A stretch of DNA of 35,848 nucleotides. Source: Legionella sp. GTDB taxonomy: Bacteria; Pseudomonadota; Gammaproteobacteria; Legionellales; Legionellaceae. The notes under the pieces are model-generated. The model saw nothing but the letters and a program-made list of their open reading frames with translations. It searched no databases and had not been told where the DNA came from. Location of the stretch: the NCBI GenBank assembly GCA_030694525.1, contig JAUXYG010000053.1, positions 1-35,848 on the forward strand, given 5' to 3'. Position 1 is the first letter of the stretch; the number at the start of each line of letters is the position of its first letter. The translations under genes and the position numbers were made by a program. Positions 26,368 to 35,848 of this stretch are shown piece after piece.

Positions 26368-28719
26368 ATGACAGGGATTCTGGAAAAAATAGCTGTTGCG
26401 CTTCAAAATGAAGATCAGTTCAAATTGGCATTAAATGATTTAATCAATATAACTGACTTTGAACAATCTGAAATCATCGAAAAGTTTCCCGGTATAGTGA
26501 ATAACTCGTTTACGGGAGAAAAGCAGGATTTAATTCAGTGGATAAACATGTGGATAGATCACCTGAATTATAGATATCAAAACAGTCAGACACAAAAATT
26601 TAACTCACCGGCATTTTTTGTACAGTTTCTGCAAAACTATGTAAGGCTATTAAAGCTGCAACTTACTTTGAAACGAAACCATTCTAATATTGGGAATAAA
26701 AACAATGCTCAACCTGTAGAGGCTATACAGAATACAATTTCATCTCCCATTCTCCACGAGTACCAGAAAATAAATTTCCTGAAGAACAAAGGTTTAACAA
26801 CAGATAAAATCGAACTTTTACTCAAAAAGGAAGACGGCACAGCACACATTGAGTTTCTGTACACTTATTTCGATTTTCTGGCTCAGTATTTTGATCCATC
26901 ATTAATCATTGAAATGACCCTAAATGATAAAGACAGTAACCGACTCCCCGACGTACCAATGATTTTAGAAAAACTGATAATTATTCATGGATTTAACATG
27001 AGTGATATAGCCAATCTTTTAGAACAATATCGCAATTTTCAATTTCTTTTTCATTTTTATGAATCCTTACCTACTTGGGAAAGACTATGCTTCTCACCAG
27101 AGCAAATTATAAATCTGGCTAATCAAACAGATGGAATTAATTATTTATTACAAATTTATTATTGGGCCACTTCCCAGCCTGATTTAAAGCTACCAGCAGA
27201 AACTATAAATCGATTACTTGATTGCCCAGAAGGGAAAAAAAATCTGGCAAGACTTAGAGCCCTGACGAATACAAATTGTGCGATTTCCATTAAAGAAAAA
27301 CGCGGTGAAGTATTGCTGGATGATGAAGTCGTATCGCCTGATGATTTGGTCTTGGTAAATACTTATCAAGGCATTAAAAAAGCATTGAGTAACACAGATT
27401 ACCTAAATTTATTCATTAAAGAAATCGAACTGGGAATTTTTTCTTTGGAGGTATTCAGAACGGATGAATACAATGCATTTGCTGAACTTTTAGCGTTGGC
27501 ATTTGATAAGTGTTCCATACCGGTTGTTGATGCCAATAAATTGTGCCTCATTTGGCAAAATGAAATAAAACATCAGGCAAAAAAACTTAACCCTGAAAAG
27601 GAACTCAAACATTTTTCGCATCGTATATACAAAATATTATCATTGATGCGGAAAAAACTTAAAACGGAGCAGTGCTCTCAACCCATACCGATAACTGAGA
27701 GTACATCTGGGTTACAACATTTCGAAATTGACAGAGAATATTTTAAGGAGCACCATCAGGAATTAATGAACAGAGGCTTTTCATCAGACACAGCATCCCG
27801 CATGCTATTAAACGAACCCGACCTTATTGCCAAACTATTAACCTATGTTGAACCGCTCTCATTTTTTCTTACGCCTGAGCAAGTGGCTCTGATAGGTCTA
27901 TCACCAGATGGAATTGAGAAACTGGAGAGCGCCCGCGCCGATTATGAAACACTTGATGATTTGCAATATAATAAGGAATATTTTTTTATTATAATTTATC
28001 ATAAAAAAACTTCAGCTCTAGACCAATACGATGAGCGATTAAAAAAAGATTATATTAAATATAACTACGACAAAAGAATTCTTGAAGATTCACTGACTCA
28101 TAATGAATTAATACGGATTGTATGTCGGAAAAATGGGGATACAACCTTAAGTAACTTTCAAAAAGCCTATAAAAAATTAAAAAAATATCAATTCAACAGA
28201 GAAAGACTCATTGCAGCCCTTTGCTGCGATGATGGTAATTTGAACCTTTTGAAGATCCAGGATGCACTGGCACTATTAAAAAAAGTATACTTTAGGGCTT
28301 GTGATATTGTTGCTATCAATAGCTTATATCCTGACCCTTGCAAACTCATATCTATAGCGAAGTATGTTCCAATATGTTTTAAAATTGGGTTTAACATACC
28401 ACAGTTTAATACATTATTGTCTTGTAAGAATGCATTCGATTGCCTTAGGGCTCTGGAGAGAAACAGGGATGTTTTAAAGGAAATGAATATAACCGTTGAA
28501 CACCTGCTCAAAATACTAATCAAACCTAATGGCGTACTGGCACTTAATCATTTAATTCATAATCACCTGGCTACAGAGCTGAAAAATAAAAACTTACCCA
28601 TTTTACATCAACCAGAAGATTTACCCCAATTTTCAGTTTATTCCCCTTATCGTTTTTTCGATAGTCAATATCAACCTGATTCTGACCCATATCCATTATT
28701 TCCAACCAGTACAATATAG
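26368..28719 (+). CDS. TALE-like repeat protein D, two arrays (candidate effector)
   Basis: This 783-residue protein gives the clearest link to TALE repeats. In order: helical module (8 to about 72), array 1 (143-299), a second helical module (336 to about 406), array 2 (471-740) and a Pro/Tyr-rich tail (SPYRFFDSQ). Unit 501 opens LTPEQVALIGLSPDGIEKLE, against the TALE consensus LTPEQVVAIASNxGGKQALE. Units 576, 609, 642, 675 and 708 follow each other at exactly 33 residues. A nine-residue stub (567-575) interrupts the array. Unlike A, B and C it has no KKRK cluster before its first array, so nuclear entry would need another signal. AAGGA precedes the ATG. No catalytic motif is seen, so a purely binding role is likely. 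Confidence 0.75.
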   Translation: MTGILEKIAVALQNEDQFKLALNDLINITDFEQSEIIEKFPGIVNNSFTGEKQDLIQWINMWIDHLNYRYQNSQTQKFNSPAFFVQFLQNYVRLLKLQLTLKRNHSNIGNKNNAQPVEAIQNTISSPILHEYQKINFLKNKGLTTDKIELLLKKEDGTAHIEFLYTYFDFLAQYFDPSLIIEMTLNDKDSNRLPDVPMILEKLIIIHGFNMSDIANLLEQYRNFQFLFHFYESLPTWERLCFSPEQIINLANQTDGINYLLQIYYWATSQPDLKLPAETINRLLDCPEGKKNLARLRALTNTNCAISIKEKRGEVLLDDEVVSPDDLVLVNTYQGIKKALSNTDYLNLFIKEIELGIFSLEVFRTDEYNAFAELLALAFDKCSIPVVDANKLCLIWQNEIKHQAKKLNPEKELKHFSHRIYKILSLMRKKLKTEQCSQPIPITESTSGLQHFEIDREYFKEHHQELMNRGFSSDTASRMLLNEPDLIAKLLTYVEPLSFFLTPEQVALIGLSPDGIEKLESARADYETLDDLQYNKEYFFIIIYHKKTSALDQYDERLKKDYIKYNYDKRILEDSLTHNELIRIVCRKNGDTTLSNFQKAYKKLKKYQFNRERLIAALCCDDGNLNLLKIQDALALLKKVYFRACDIVAINSLYPDPCKLISIAKYVPICFKIGFNIPQFNTLLSCKNAFDCLRALERNRDVLKEMNITVEHLLKILIKPNGVLALNHLIHNHLATELKNKNLPILHQPEDLPQFSVYSPYRFFDSQYQPDSDPYPLFPTSTI
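26794..27264 (+). repeat. TALE-like array 1 of protein D (5 units)
   Basis: Units start at residues 143, 175, 209, 242 and 275 (spacings 32, 34, 33, 33). Unit 242 begins FSPEQIINLANQTDG. Pairs at 12-13 are KE, ND, QY, QT and CP; Gly15 is present in units 143, 242 and 275. Confidence 0.68.
27778..28587 (+). repeat. TALE-like array 2 of protein D (8 units and a stub)
   Basis: Units start at residues 471 (30 long), 501, 534, then a nine-residue stub at 567, then 576, 609, 642, 675 and 708, each 33 long. Pairs at 12-13 are NE, SP, HK, RK, CD, LY, CK and KP. Leu19 is kept in six of the eight units. Confidence 0.75.
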
Positions 28720-28815
28720 GATTATATTAAGGCTATGCTCCCGAAATCCGTTTTTTATAGTTTAATCATAAAGACAATGTCATAATTAACAAAATTAAGT
28801 CTTCTACGTAGCGCT

Positions 28816-29724
28816 ATGCATTCAACAAAAACCTTAAAAGCAGTAATTCTTCTTTTAGCCCTTGGTTTTATTTGGGGTTCGGGGTATTCGCTCGCTAAAT
28901 TTGCCATGACTAATGGAGTATCTCCATTAGGGTATGGATTTTGGCAATCTTTGGGACCAGCCCTCCTATTAACCTTTTTTTGTTTATTCACGAATAGAAC
29001 TACACTATTCAAATCGGCCTACTGGCCCTATTTTTTTATTTGTGGCCTCATCGGAATAGCCATTCCCAATACCAATATGTACTTTATAGCGAGCCATATT
29101 CCAGCCGGATTGTTAGCCGTGTTAGTTAACACTGTACCTTTACTGGTATATCCCCTCGCTCTTCTTGCAGGACAAGAGCGAGTTGATGGATGGCGATTTT
29201 TAGCTCTTATTCTGGGAATGATGGGCATTTTAATCATTATTGGGGTTAATTTTTCCGGTATTAATTCAGGATGGACGCTGCTTGCCCTGATAAGTCCCCT
29301 TGGTTTTGCTCTATGCTCCATTTTTATAAGCGTCAAACAACCTTCAGAGATTGATTCACTTCAGGCTGCCAGTGGTATGTTGCTGGCCGCCTCCCTGTTA
29401 CTTACCCCTTTGGTGATAAGCCAAAATGCATTTTACTCGTTATCAGCTCCGTTAAATCAGGCTCAATTAGTGGTCATTCTGGAAATCGTATTATCAAGCA
29501 TCGGTTACTTGCTGTTTTTCACCCTCATCCGAATAGCAGGTCCGGTATTTTATAGTTTGATAGGAGGGGTTGTGGCCTTAACCGGTTTATTTTGGGGATA
29601 TCTCATTTTTGGAGAAACTCCTAATTCGATACAAGGGTTTGCGGTGGTATTGATTATTTCTGCAATTTTTCTGTTATCATGGAGACAATCCAGGCAGACT
29701 AAAGGAGTAGCGAATGCTCGGTGA
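28816..29724 (+). CDS. EamA/DMT-family permease
   Basis: This inner-membrane protein has about ten hydrophobic segments in two EamA halves; the first begins LLALGFIWGSGYSLAKFAM, and the second starts near residue 155. Such permeases export small metabolites, but the substrate cannot be told from sequence. The 302-residue length is typical. There is no clear ribosome site before the ATG at 28816. It overlaps the next gene by 11 bp, so the permease, small membrane protein and rhodanese are one operon. Confidence 0.88.
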   Translation: MHSTKTLKAVILLLALGFIWGSGYSLAKFAMTNGVSPLGYGFWQSLGPALLLTFFCLFTNRTTLFKSAYWPYFFICGLIGIAIPNTNMYFIASHIPAGLLAVLVNTVPLLVYPLALLAGQERVDGWRFLALILGMMGILIIIGVNFSGINSGWTLLALISPLGFALCSIFISVKQPSEIDSLQAASGMLLAASLLLTPLVISQNAFYSLSAPLNQAQLVVILEIVLSSIGYLLFFTLIRIAGPVFYSLIGGVVALTGLFWGYLIFGETPNSIQGFAVVLIISAIFLLSWRQSRQTKGVANAR

Positions 29725-29995
29725 TTTAGCAAAGCAGTTTGGCACCCAAATCGAAACTTTTTTTTACCTCATAATGCTTATCAACGGAATTCTCCATTTT
29801 ATTTTTGCAGGTGGAGTCGCCCGTGATGCCGGTAATTTAACTCGACTTGGCCAAAAACCTGTTTTAGTTTCTGCTGCAAGTTGGGCTTTTGCAACGCTCA
29901 TTGGTGGCGTTTTTACTGCCACAATTTATTGGATACTGCATCATTCCACCTTAACCAGACCATCTATGAGAGAGGTTCGTTATGACAAATCATAA
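29714..29995 (+). CDS. Small membrane protein, function unknown
   Basis: This 93-residue protein has two likely membrane segments (about 16-36 and 51-76) separated by a charged loop (ARDAGNLTRLGQKP). GGAG precedes the ATG with good spacing. It overlaps the EamA gene by 11 bp and the rhodanese gene by 14 bp, which supports expression as part of that operon. I recognise no domain. Confidence 0.75.
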   Translation: MLGDLAKQFGTQIETFFYLIMLINGILHFIFAGGVARDAGNLTRLGQKPVLVSAASWAFATLIGGVFTATIYWILHHSTLTRPSMREVRYDKS

Positions 29996-30314
29996 CATTA
30001 AAACAATAGGCGTCCATGAGTTAAAAAACAAAATGGAAACAGATTCTGATTTATGCCTCATTGATGTGCGAGAGATTGAAGAATGGCAAGGGATGAGAAT
30101 ACCAGGAGCTGTTCATATTCCTAAAGATGAAGTTGCTGCCAAAGTACCTAATCAAATCAATGATAAAAATCGTCCAATATACCTGCATTGTCGGGGTGGC
30201 GTTCGCTCTCTTTACGCGGCGCAAAGTTTAATGGATATTGGCTATGAAAAAGTCTATTCAATAGACGGCGGCATTATGGAGTGGGCCATGTTTGGTTACC
30301 CAGTTGAAGAATGA
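29982..30314 (+). CDS. Rhodanese-like sulfurtransferase domain protein
   Basis: This is a single-domain rhodanese of 110 residues, probably cytoplasmic. The persulfide-forming cysteine is Cys70 in the loop CRGGVRS. Other family marks are CLIDVREIEEW and IPGAVHIP near the N-terminal half, and YSIDGGIMEWAMFGYPVE at the end. The sulfur acceptor is unknown. It is the last gene of the three-gene operon. Confidence 0.92.
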   Translation: MTNHNIKTIGVHELKNKMETDSDLCLIDVREIEEWQGMRIPGAVHIPKDEVAAKVPNQINDKNRPIYLHCRGGVRSLYAAQSLMDIGYEKVYSIDGGIMEWAMFGYPVEE

Positions 30315-30433
30315 TATCGCTTTACTCTCAAATAGACTGGGATAAAAAATAAATACCCATCATCTGATTTTTGTATTGGATTACAGAATTTTTTTTTTGC
30401 AGAATTAGCCTTATTTTATGAGTTATTTTTATT

Positions 30434-31288
30434 GTGAAATTGATAATTAATATTATTGGTGCAGGACATTTAGGTAAAACAATCGGTTATCTACTGGCAC
30501 AGGAACCATGCGTTCAAATAGGCGCCATCTGCAATACATCAGCAATGAGTACTAACGCAGCCATAGAATTTATCGGGAACGGTGTATATTGCAGTGACAT
30601 TGGTGAATTACCCCCCGCAGATGTAACCATCATTACCACACCAGATGATTTAATTACTGAAGTTTGCGTCGTACTTTCTAAAAATCCGAATCTTAAAAAA
30701 GACAGCGTAGTGATGCATTGTAGCGGGACTCTTTCCTCTGAGGCCTTAAGCTCGGTGTCCAAAAAAGGATGTTTTGTGGCCAGTGTTCATCCTATGAGGA
30801 GTTTTGCGCAGCCTGAAATAAGTGTCACACAATACCAGGGCACATACTGTGCTATAGAGGGTGATGAGAAAGCCATTCCAATGCTTAAATCTCTATTTGA
30901 AAAAATAGGTTCTATTACTTACGAAATTGATAAAAGAAAAAAATCTTATTATCATGCTGCTGGGGTTTTTTCATCCAATTATCTTATAACGCTTGCTCAT
31001 CAGGCTCTTTCTTGTATGAAAGAAGCTGGGGTGAAACAGGAAATTGCGATACCAATAATTGCGAGTCTGATGAAAGGCTCTATTTCTAATCTTGAAAAAA
31101 CTTTATCACCAGAACACGCTTTAACTGGCCCCATTCAAAGAGGCGATGTGGCAACAATTAAGCAACATATGGATGCATTAGCAGATACAGAGCAAAAAAA
31201 TCTATATTCATCTTTGGGGAAAGCTACTCTTACACTAACAAACCACGGCTCAAAAAAAAGAAAGGATATTGAAGAGATACTTAATTAA
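30434..31288 (+). CDS. Rossmann-fold DUF2520 protein
   Basis: The N-terminus has a dinucleotide-binding fold with GAGHLG (residues 9-14), and the chain continues with TTPDD and HCSGTLSS, then the VHPMRSFAQP motif and an all-helical DUF2520 C-terminal domain (YYHAAGVFSSNYL). The family is thought to comprise NAD(P)-dependent dehydrogenases related to ketopantoate and pyrroline-carboxylate reductases; the substrate is unknown. The start is GTG at 30434 with no evident ribosome site. The C-terminus is lysine-rich (GSKKRKDIEEILN). It is separated from its neighbours by gaps of 119 and 184 bases. Confidence 0.85.
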   Translation: MKLIINIIGAGHLGKTIGYLLAQEPCVQIGAICNTSAMSTNAAIEFIGNGVYCSDIGELPPADVTIITTPDDLITEVCVVLSKNPNLKKDSVVMHCSGTLSSEALSSVSKKGCFVASVHPMRSFAQPEISVTQYQGTYCAIEGDEKAIPMLKSLFEKIGSITYEIDKRKKSYYHAAGVFSSNYLITLAHQALSCMKEAGVKQEIAIPIIASLMKGSISNLEKTLSPEHALTGPIQRGDVATIKQHMDALADTEQKNLYSSLGKATLTLTNHGSKKRKDIEEILN

Positions 31289-31412
31289 TGCCGACATTTC
31301 TGCTCCTAATTAATTTCTTTTATTGTTCTATTCTATCTATCAGCTCAAATTAGTACTTTCACCCTAAAAGCCGAAATTGTTAAACCCATACAAATAAATT
31401 TTCGTTAATCTC

Positions 31413-31441
31413 TTAAAACTGAAATGCATATGGATTATAGT
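31413..31441 (+). promoter_or_regulatory. Putative promoter of the catalase-peroxidase gene
   Basis: TTAAAA (31413-31418), 17 bases, TATAGT (31436-31441), 31 bases before the start codon. An AAGGA ribosome site follows. I see no clear OxyR site. Confidence 0.4.
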
Positions 31442-31457
31442 AAGTAATCTTGTTTAA

Positions 31458-33746
<2,289 letters not shown>

Positions 33747-33766
33747 TATTTAACTTATTTCAAATC

Positions 33767-33796
33767 AGACCTTGTCATAAATCATTGATAAGGTCT
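33767..33796 (+). terminator. Possible hairpin after katA
   Basis: AGACCTT and AAGGTCT pair around a 16-base loop, 21 bases past the stop. The stem is short and no T-tract follows, so this is weak. Confidence 0.3.
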
Positions 33797-33849
33797 ATCC
33801 TCAATCGATAAGAAAGGCTTGCCAGAAAGCTGATTTCTGCTGGAATATT

Positions 33850-35718
33850 ATGAAACTAATAAAGCAACACTATCCATGGCAATCTTATATTGCTTTATTT
33901 TCATTAATTGCCATTACCATATATTTATGTATGTGGTTTTTTAATTTTTCTTTTGCTCTGATGCCGCTCTATCTCCTCTTGATTTTTGGCGGCATACCTC
34001 TTTTTTTACAAATTACATATAAACTGTATCATGGTAATTTAGGAGCTGATTTACTTGCTGCAGTTGCTTTAATCGCAAGTATTCTCTTAAAGGAATACCT
34101 CGCTGCATCCCTTATCATTTTAATGCTTGCAAGTGGACAGGCTCTTGAACTGTTTGCCATGAGAAAAGCCTCTTCGGTACTGCAAAATTTGATAGCACGG
34201 ATGCCCTCAATTGCTCATCGAAAAACTCAAGAAAGAATTGAAGAAATCAATTTAAATACCATTAAAATTAACGATGAGCTATTGATTTATCCTCATGAAA
34301 CGTGTCCAGTAGACGGTGTAGTCGTGGATGGTCATGGTACCATGGATGAATCTTACCTGACTGGTGAGCCCTATCAGATATCCAAAGCTCCCGGAACTAA
34401 TGTTTTATCCGGGGCAATAAACGGTGAATCCTTATTAACAATTAAAGCAACGGCCCTTCCATCCGACTCCCGATTTGCGACAATTGTAAAGGTACTGGAA
34501 GAAGCGGAGCAAAAAAGACCTTCAATGAGGCGATTAGGAGATCAAATTGGAGCAATTTTCACTCCTGTTGCGTTAGCCTTTGCGTGTATCACCTGGTACA
34601 TTACCGGGGATGCAATACGATTCCTTTCAATATTGGTAATGGCAACCCCCTGCCCTTTATTAATCGCTATACCCATTACCATCATTAGCGCCATTTCCAA
34701 GGCAGCCAAACAGTCTATTATCATTAAAGACCCGACTGTTCTGGAGCGATTAATTACGTGTAAAACAGCTATTTTTGATAAAACCGGAACGCTCACTTAT
34801 GGGAAGCCCACGGTGACAGAAATTATAACAACGCCCAGCTATACAGAGGAGACAGTATTACAGTATGTGGCCAGTATAGAACGTTATTCAAAACATCCGC
34901 TGGCAAATGCCGTCATCAATGCTGCTAAAAAAGCCCATATAACACTACTCGATGCAATAAATGTCTCTGAAAAACCTGGTAAAGGATTAAGTGGTGTGAT
35001 TAACCAGCATCAAATTGAAATTACCGGCCGAAAAAAATTAATAGAAAATATGCCTCAATTAGTCAACCGGTTACCCCCTCCGTCACCTGGTTTAGAATGT
35101 ATTGTATTAATTGATAACGATTATGCCGCCTCATTGCATTTTCACGATGCCCCACGATCAGATAGCAAGTCTTTTATAAATCATTTAGCACCATACCACC
35201 AATTTAAAAAAATCATGCTTGTTTCAGGTGATCGCGAATCTGAAGTAAATTACCTGGGTAAATTATTAAATGTAAGCGAACTTTATTCCTCGCAAAGCCC
35301 CGAGCAAAAACTTGCCATTGTTCGTCAGGAACGTTTAAAAGCACCAACTGTTTTCATGGGTGACGGCATTAATGATGCTCCTGCATTGACCGCTGCTACC
35401 GTCGGTATCGCTTTTGGACAAGGGAATAGTGTTACATCAGAAGCAGCTGGTGCTGTTATTATGGACAATACATTGACGAAAGTAGACGAGTTAATCCATC
35501 TGAGTTTAATTACCCGTAAAATCGCATTACAAAGTGCCCTTGGTGGGATGATTTTGAGTATTATAGGTATGGGGTTTGCTGCAGCTGGATTTATAAATCC
35601 AGTTGCAGGTGCCCTGTTGCAAGAATTAATTGACATTTTCGCTATTCTCAATGCATTAAGATTGACCTGGGGCACAAAAATTAAAACTGATTTGCCTCTT
35701 GATAATTCAGTCCGATAG
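33850..35718 (+). CDS. P1B-type heavy-metal-transporting ATPase with TPCPL motif
   Basis: This inner-membrane pump uses ATP to move metal ions. It has the actuator TGEP motif (171-174), the membrane metal motif TPCPL (266-270), the phosphorylated Asp310 in DKTGTLT, the P1B SKHPLA histidine-proline pair and the hinge GDGINDAPAL. It lacks an N-terminal metal-binding domain with CxxC and is short (622 residues). TPC in place of the CPC of copper and zinc/cadmium pumps sets it apart; TPC-type pumps have been grouped with iron/nickel exporters, but substrate is uncertain. It ends one base from the convergent dehydrogenase stop. Confidence 0.88.
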   Translation: MKLIKQHYPWQSYIALFSLIAITIYLCMWFFNFSFALMPLYLLLIFGGIPLFLQITYKLYHGNLGADLLAAVALIASILLKEYLAASLIILMLASGQALELFAMRKASSVLQNLIARMPSIAHRKTQERIEEINLNTIKINDELLIYPHETCPVDGVVVDGHGTMDESYLTGEPYQISKAPGTNVLSGAINGESLLTIKATALPSDSRFATIVKVLEEAEQKRPSMRRLGDQIGAIFTPVALAFACITWYITGDAIRFLSILVMATPCPLLIAIPITIISAISKAAKQSIIIKDPTVLERLITCKTAIFDKTGTLTYGKPTVTEIITTPSYTEETVLQYVASIERYSKHPLANAVINAAKKAHITLLDAINVSEKPGKGLSGVINQHQIEITGRKKLIENMPQLVNRLPPPSPGLECIVLIDNDYAASLHFHDAPRSDSKSFINHLAPYHQFKKIMLVSGDRESEVNYLGKLLNVSELYSSQSPEQKLAIVRQERLKAPTVFMGDGINDAPALTAATVGIAFGQGNSVTSEAAGAVIMDNTLTKVDELIHLSLITRKIALQSALGGMILSIIGMGFAAAGFINPVAGALLQELIDIFAILNALRLTWGTKIKTDLPLDNSVR

Positions 35719-35719
35719 T

Positions 35720-35848
35720 TCAAGTTGAAACTTCTATGATTACCTTCAAAGCATTGGTATTCGCAGCGTCTGAAAAAGTTTCATAAGCTTCAATAATGTG
35801 TTCAAACTTGAAATGATGACTGATTAATAAACCAGGATCAATTTTTTT
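35720..35848 (-). CDS. Zinc-type alcohol dehydrogenase, C-terminal end (partial)
   Basis: The last 42 codons of a minus-strand gene whose start lies beyond the window edge. The translation reads KIDPGLLISHHFKFEHIIEA and ends ALKVIIEVST. This matches the end of medium-chain zinc alcohol dehydrogenases (LITHRF...I.EAY..F..A....LKVII). The catalytic part is outside the window, so the substrate cannot be stated. Its stop is one base away from that of the metal ATPase. Confidence 0.7.
   Translation of the reverse strand, partial: KKIDPGLLISHHFKFEHIIEAYETFSDAANTNALKVIIEVST

Noticed and set aside
19961..28587. mTERF-type repeats as the identity of the arrays
   Set aside because: Also about 30-residue helical units with L-G-L/F-S starts, so kept as an alternative. 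The fixed 33-residue period, the LTPEQV opening and Gly14/15 with Leu19 fit TALE repeats better, and the mTERF proline pattern is not seen.

Overview
The window looks like a chromosomal segment of a Legionella species or a close relative. This is an inference from gene content and style: moderately A+T-rich DNA, a DsbA2/Com1-like thiol oxidoreductase, the ATP-grasp (Acidithiobacillus-type) glutamate-cysteine ligase, a catalase-peroxidase with an export signal, a PmrA-type tandem CTTAA box in front of a coiled-coil protein, and several very large A+T-rich proteins of eukaryote-directed appearance.

Layout. 1-597 has no gene and holds a palindromic repeat element. 598-3040 (+) is metN-metI-metQ, a methionine ABC importer. 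3177-4586 (+) is a coiled-coil protein behind a PmrA-like box, a candidate Dot/Icm effector. 4780-4947 (+) is a small PA3496-family protein. 4974-9202 (-) is the overlapping operon glyQ-glyS-gmhB-rsmJ. Next on the minus strand are a DsbA-family protein and uvrD. 12595-15374 (+) carries a proline-iminopeptidase-like protein whose nucleophile serine is replaced by glycine, then dtd and a nagA-like deacetylase, followed by mlaA. 16517-18768 (-) is gshA-gshB.

The accessory heart of the window is 19001-28719 (+): four consecutive large genes (621, 1019, 709 and 783 codons). Each contains one or two arrays of about 33-residue helical repeats. In register these match transcription-activator-like (TALE) repeats: L/F-T/S-x-E-Q-I/V at positions 1-6, a variable pair at 12-13, Gly at 14/15 and Leu at 19. 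Three of the four carry basic KKRK-type nuclear-localisation-like segments just before the first array. All four also share a second, about 65-residue helical module, present in at least nine copies. The simplest reading is a paralogous family of injected proteins that act on host nuclear nucleic acid. This is inferred from sequence patterns only. The repeats are highly diverged, so DNA binding and base specificity are unproven.

After the cluster come a small (+) operon (EamA permease, small membrane protein, rhodanese), a Rossmann/DUF2520 protein, an exported catalase-peroxidase, a P1B-type metal ATPase with a TPCPL motif, and the C-terminal end of a zinc-type alcohol dehydrogenase on the minus strand, cut by the window edge. 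No rRNA, tRNA, insertion sequence, transposase, integrase or CRISPR array was seen.
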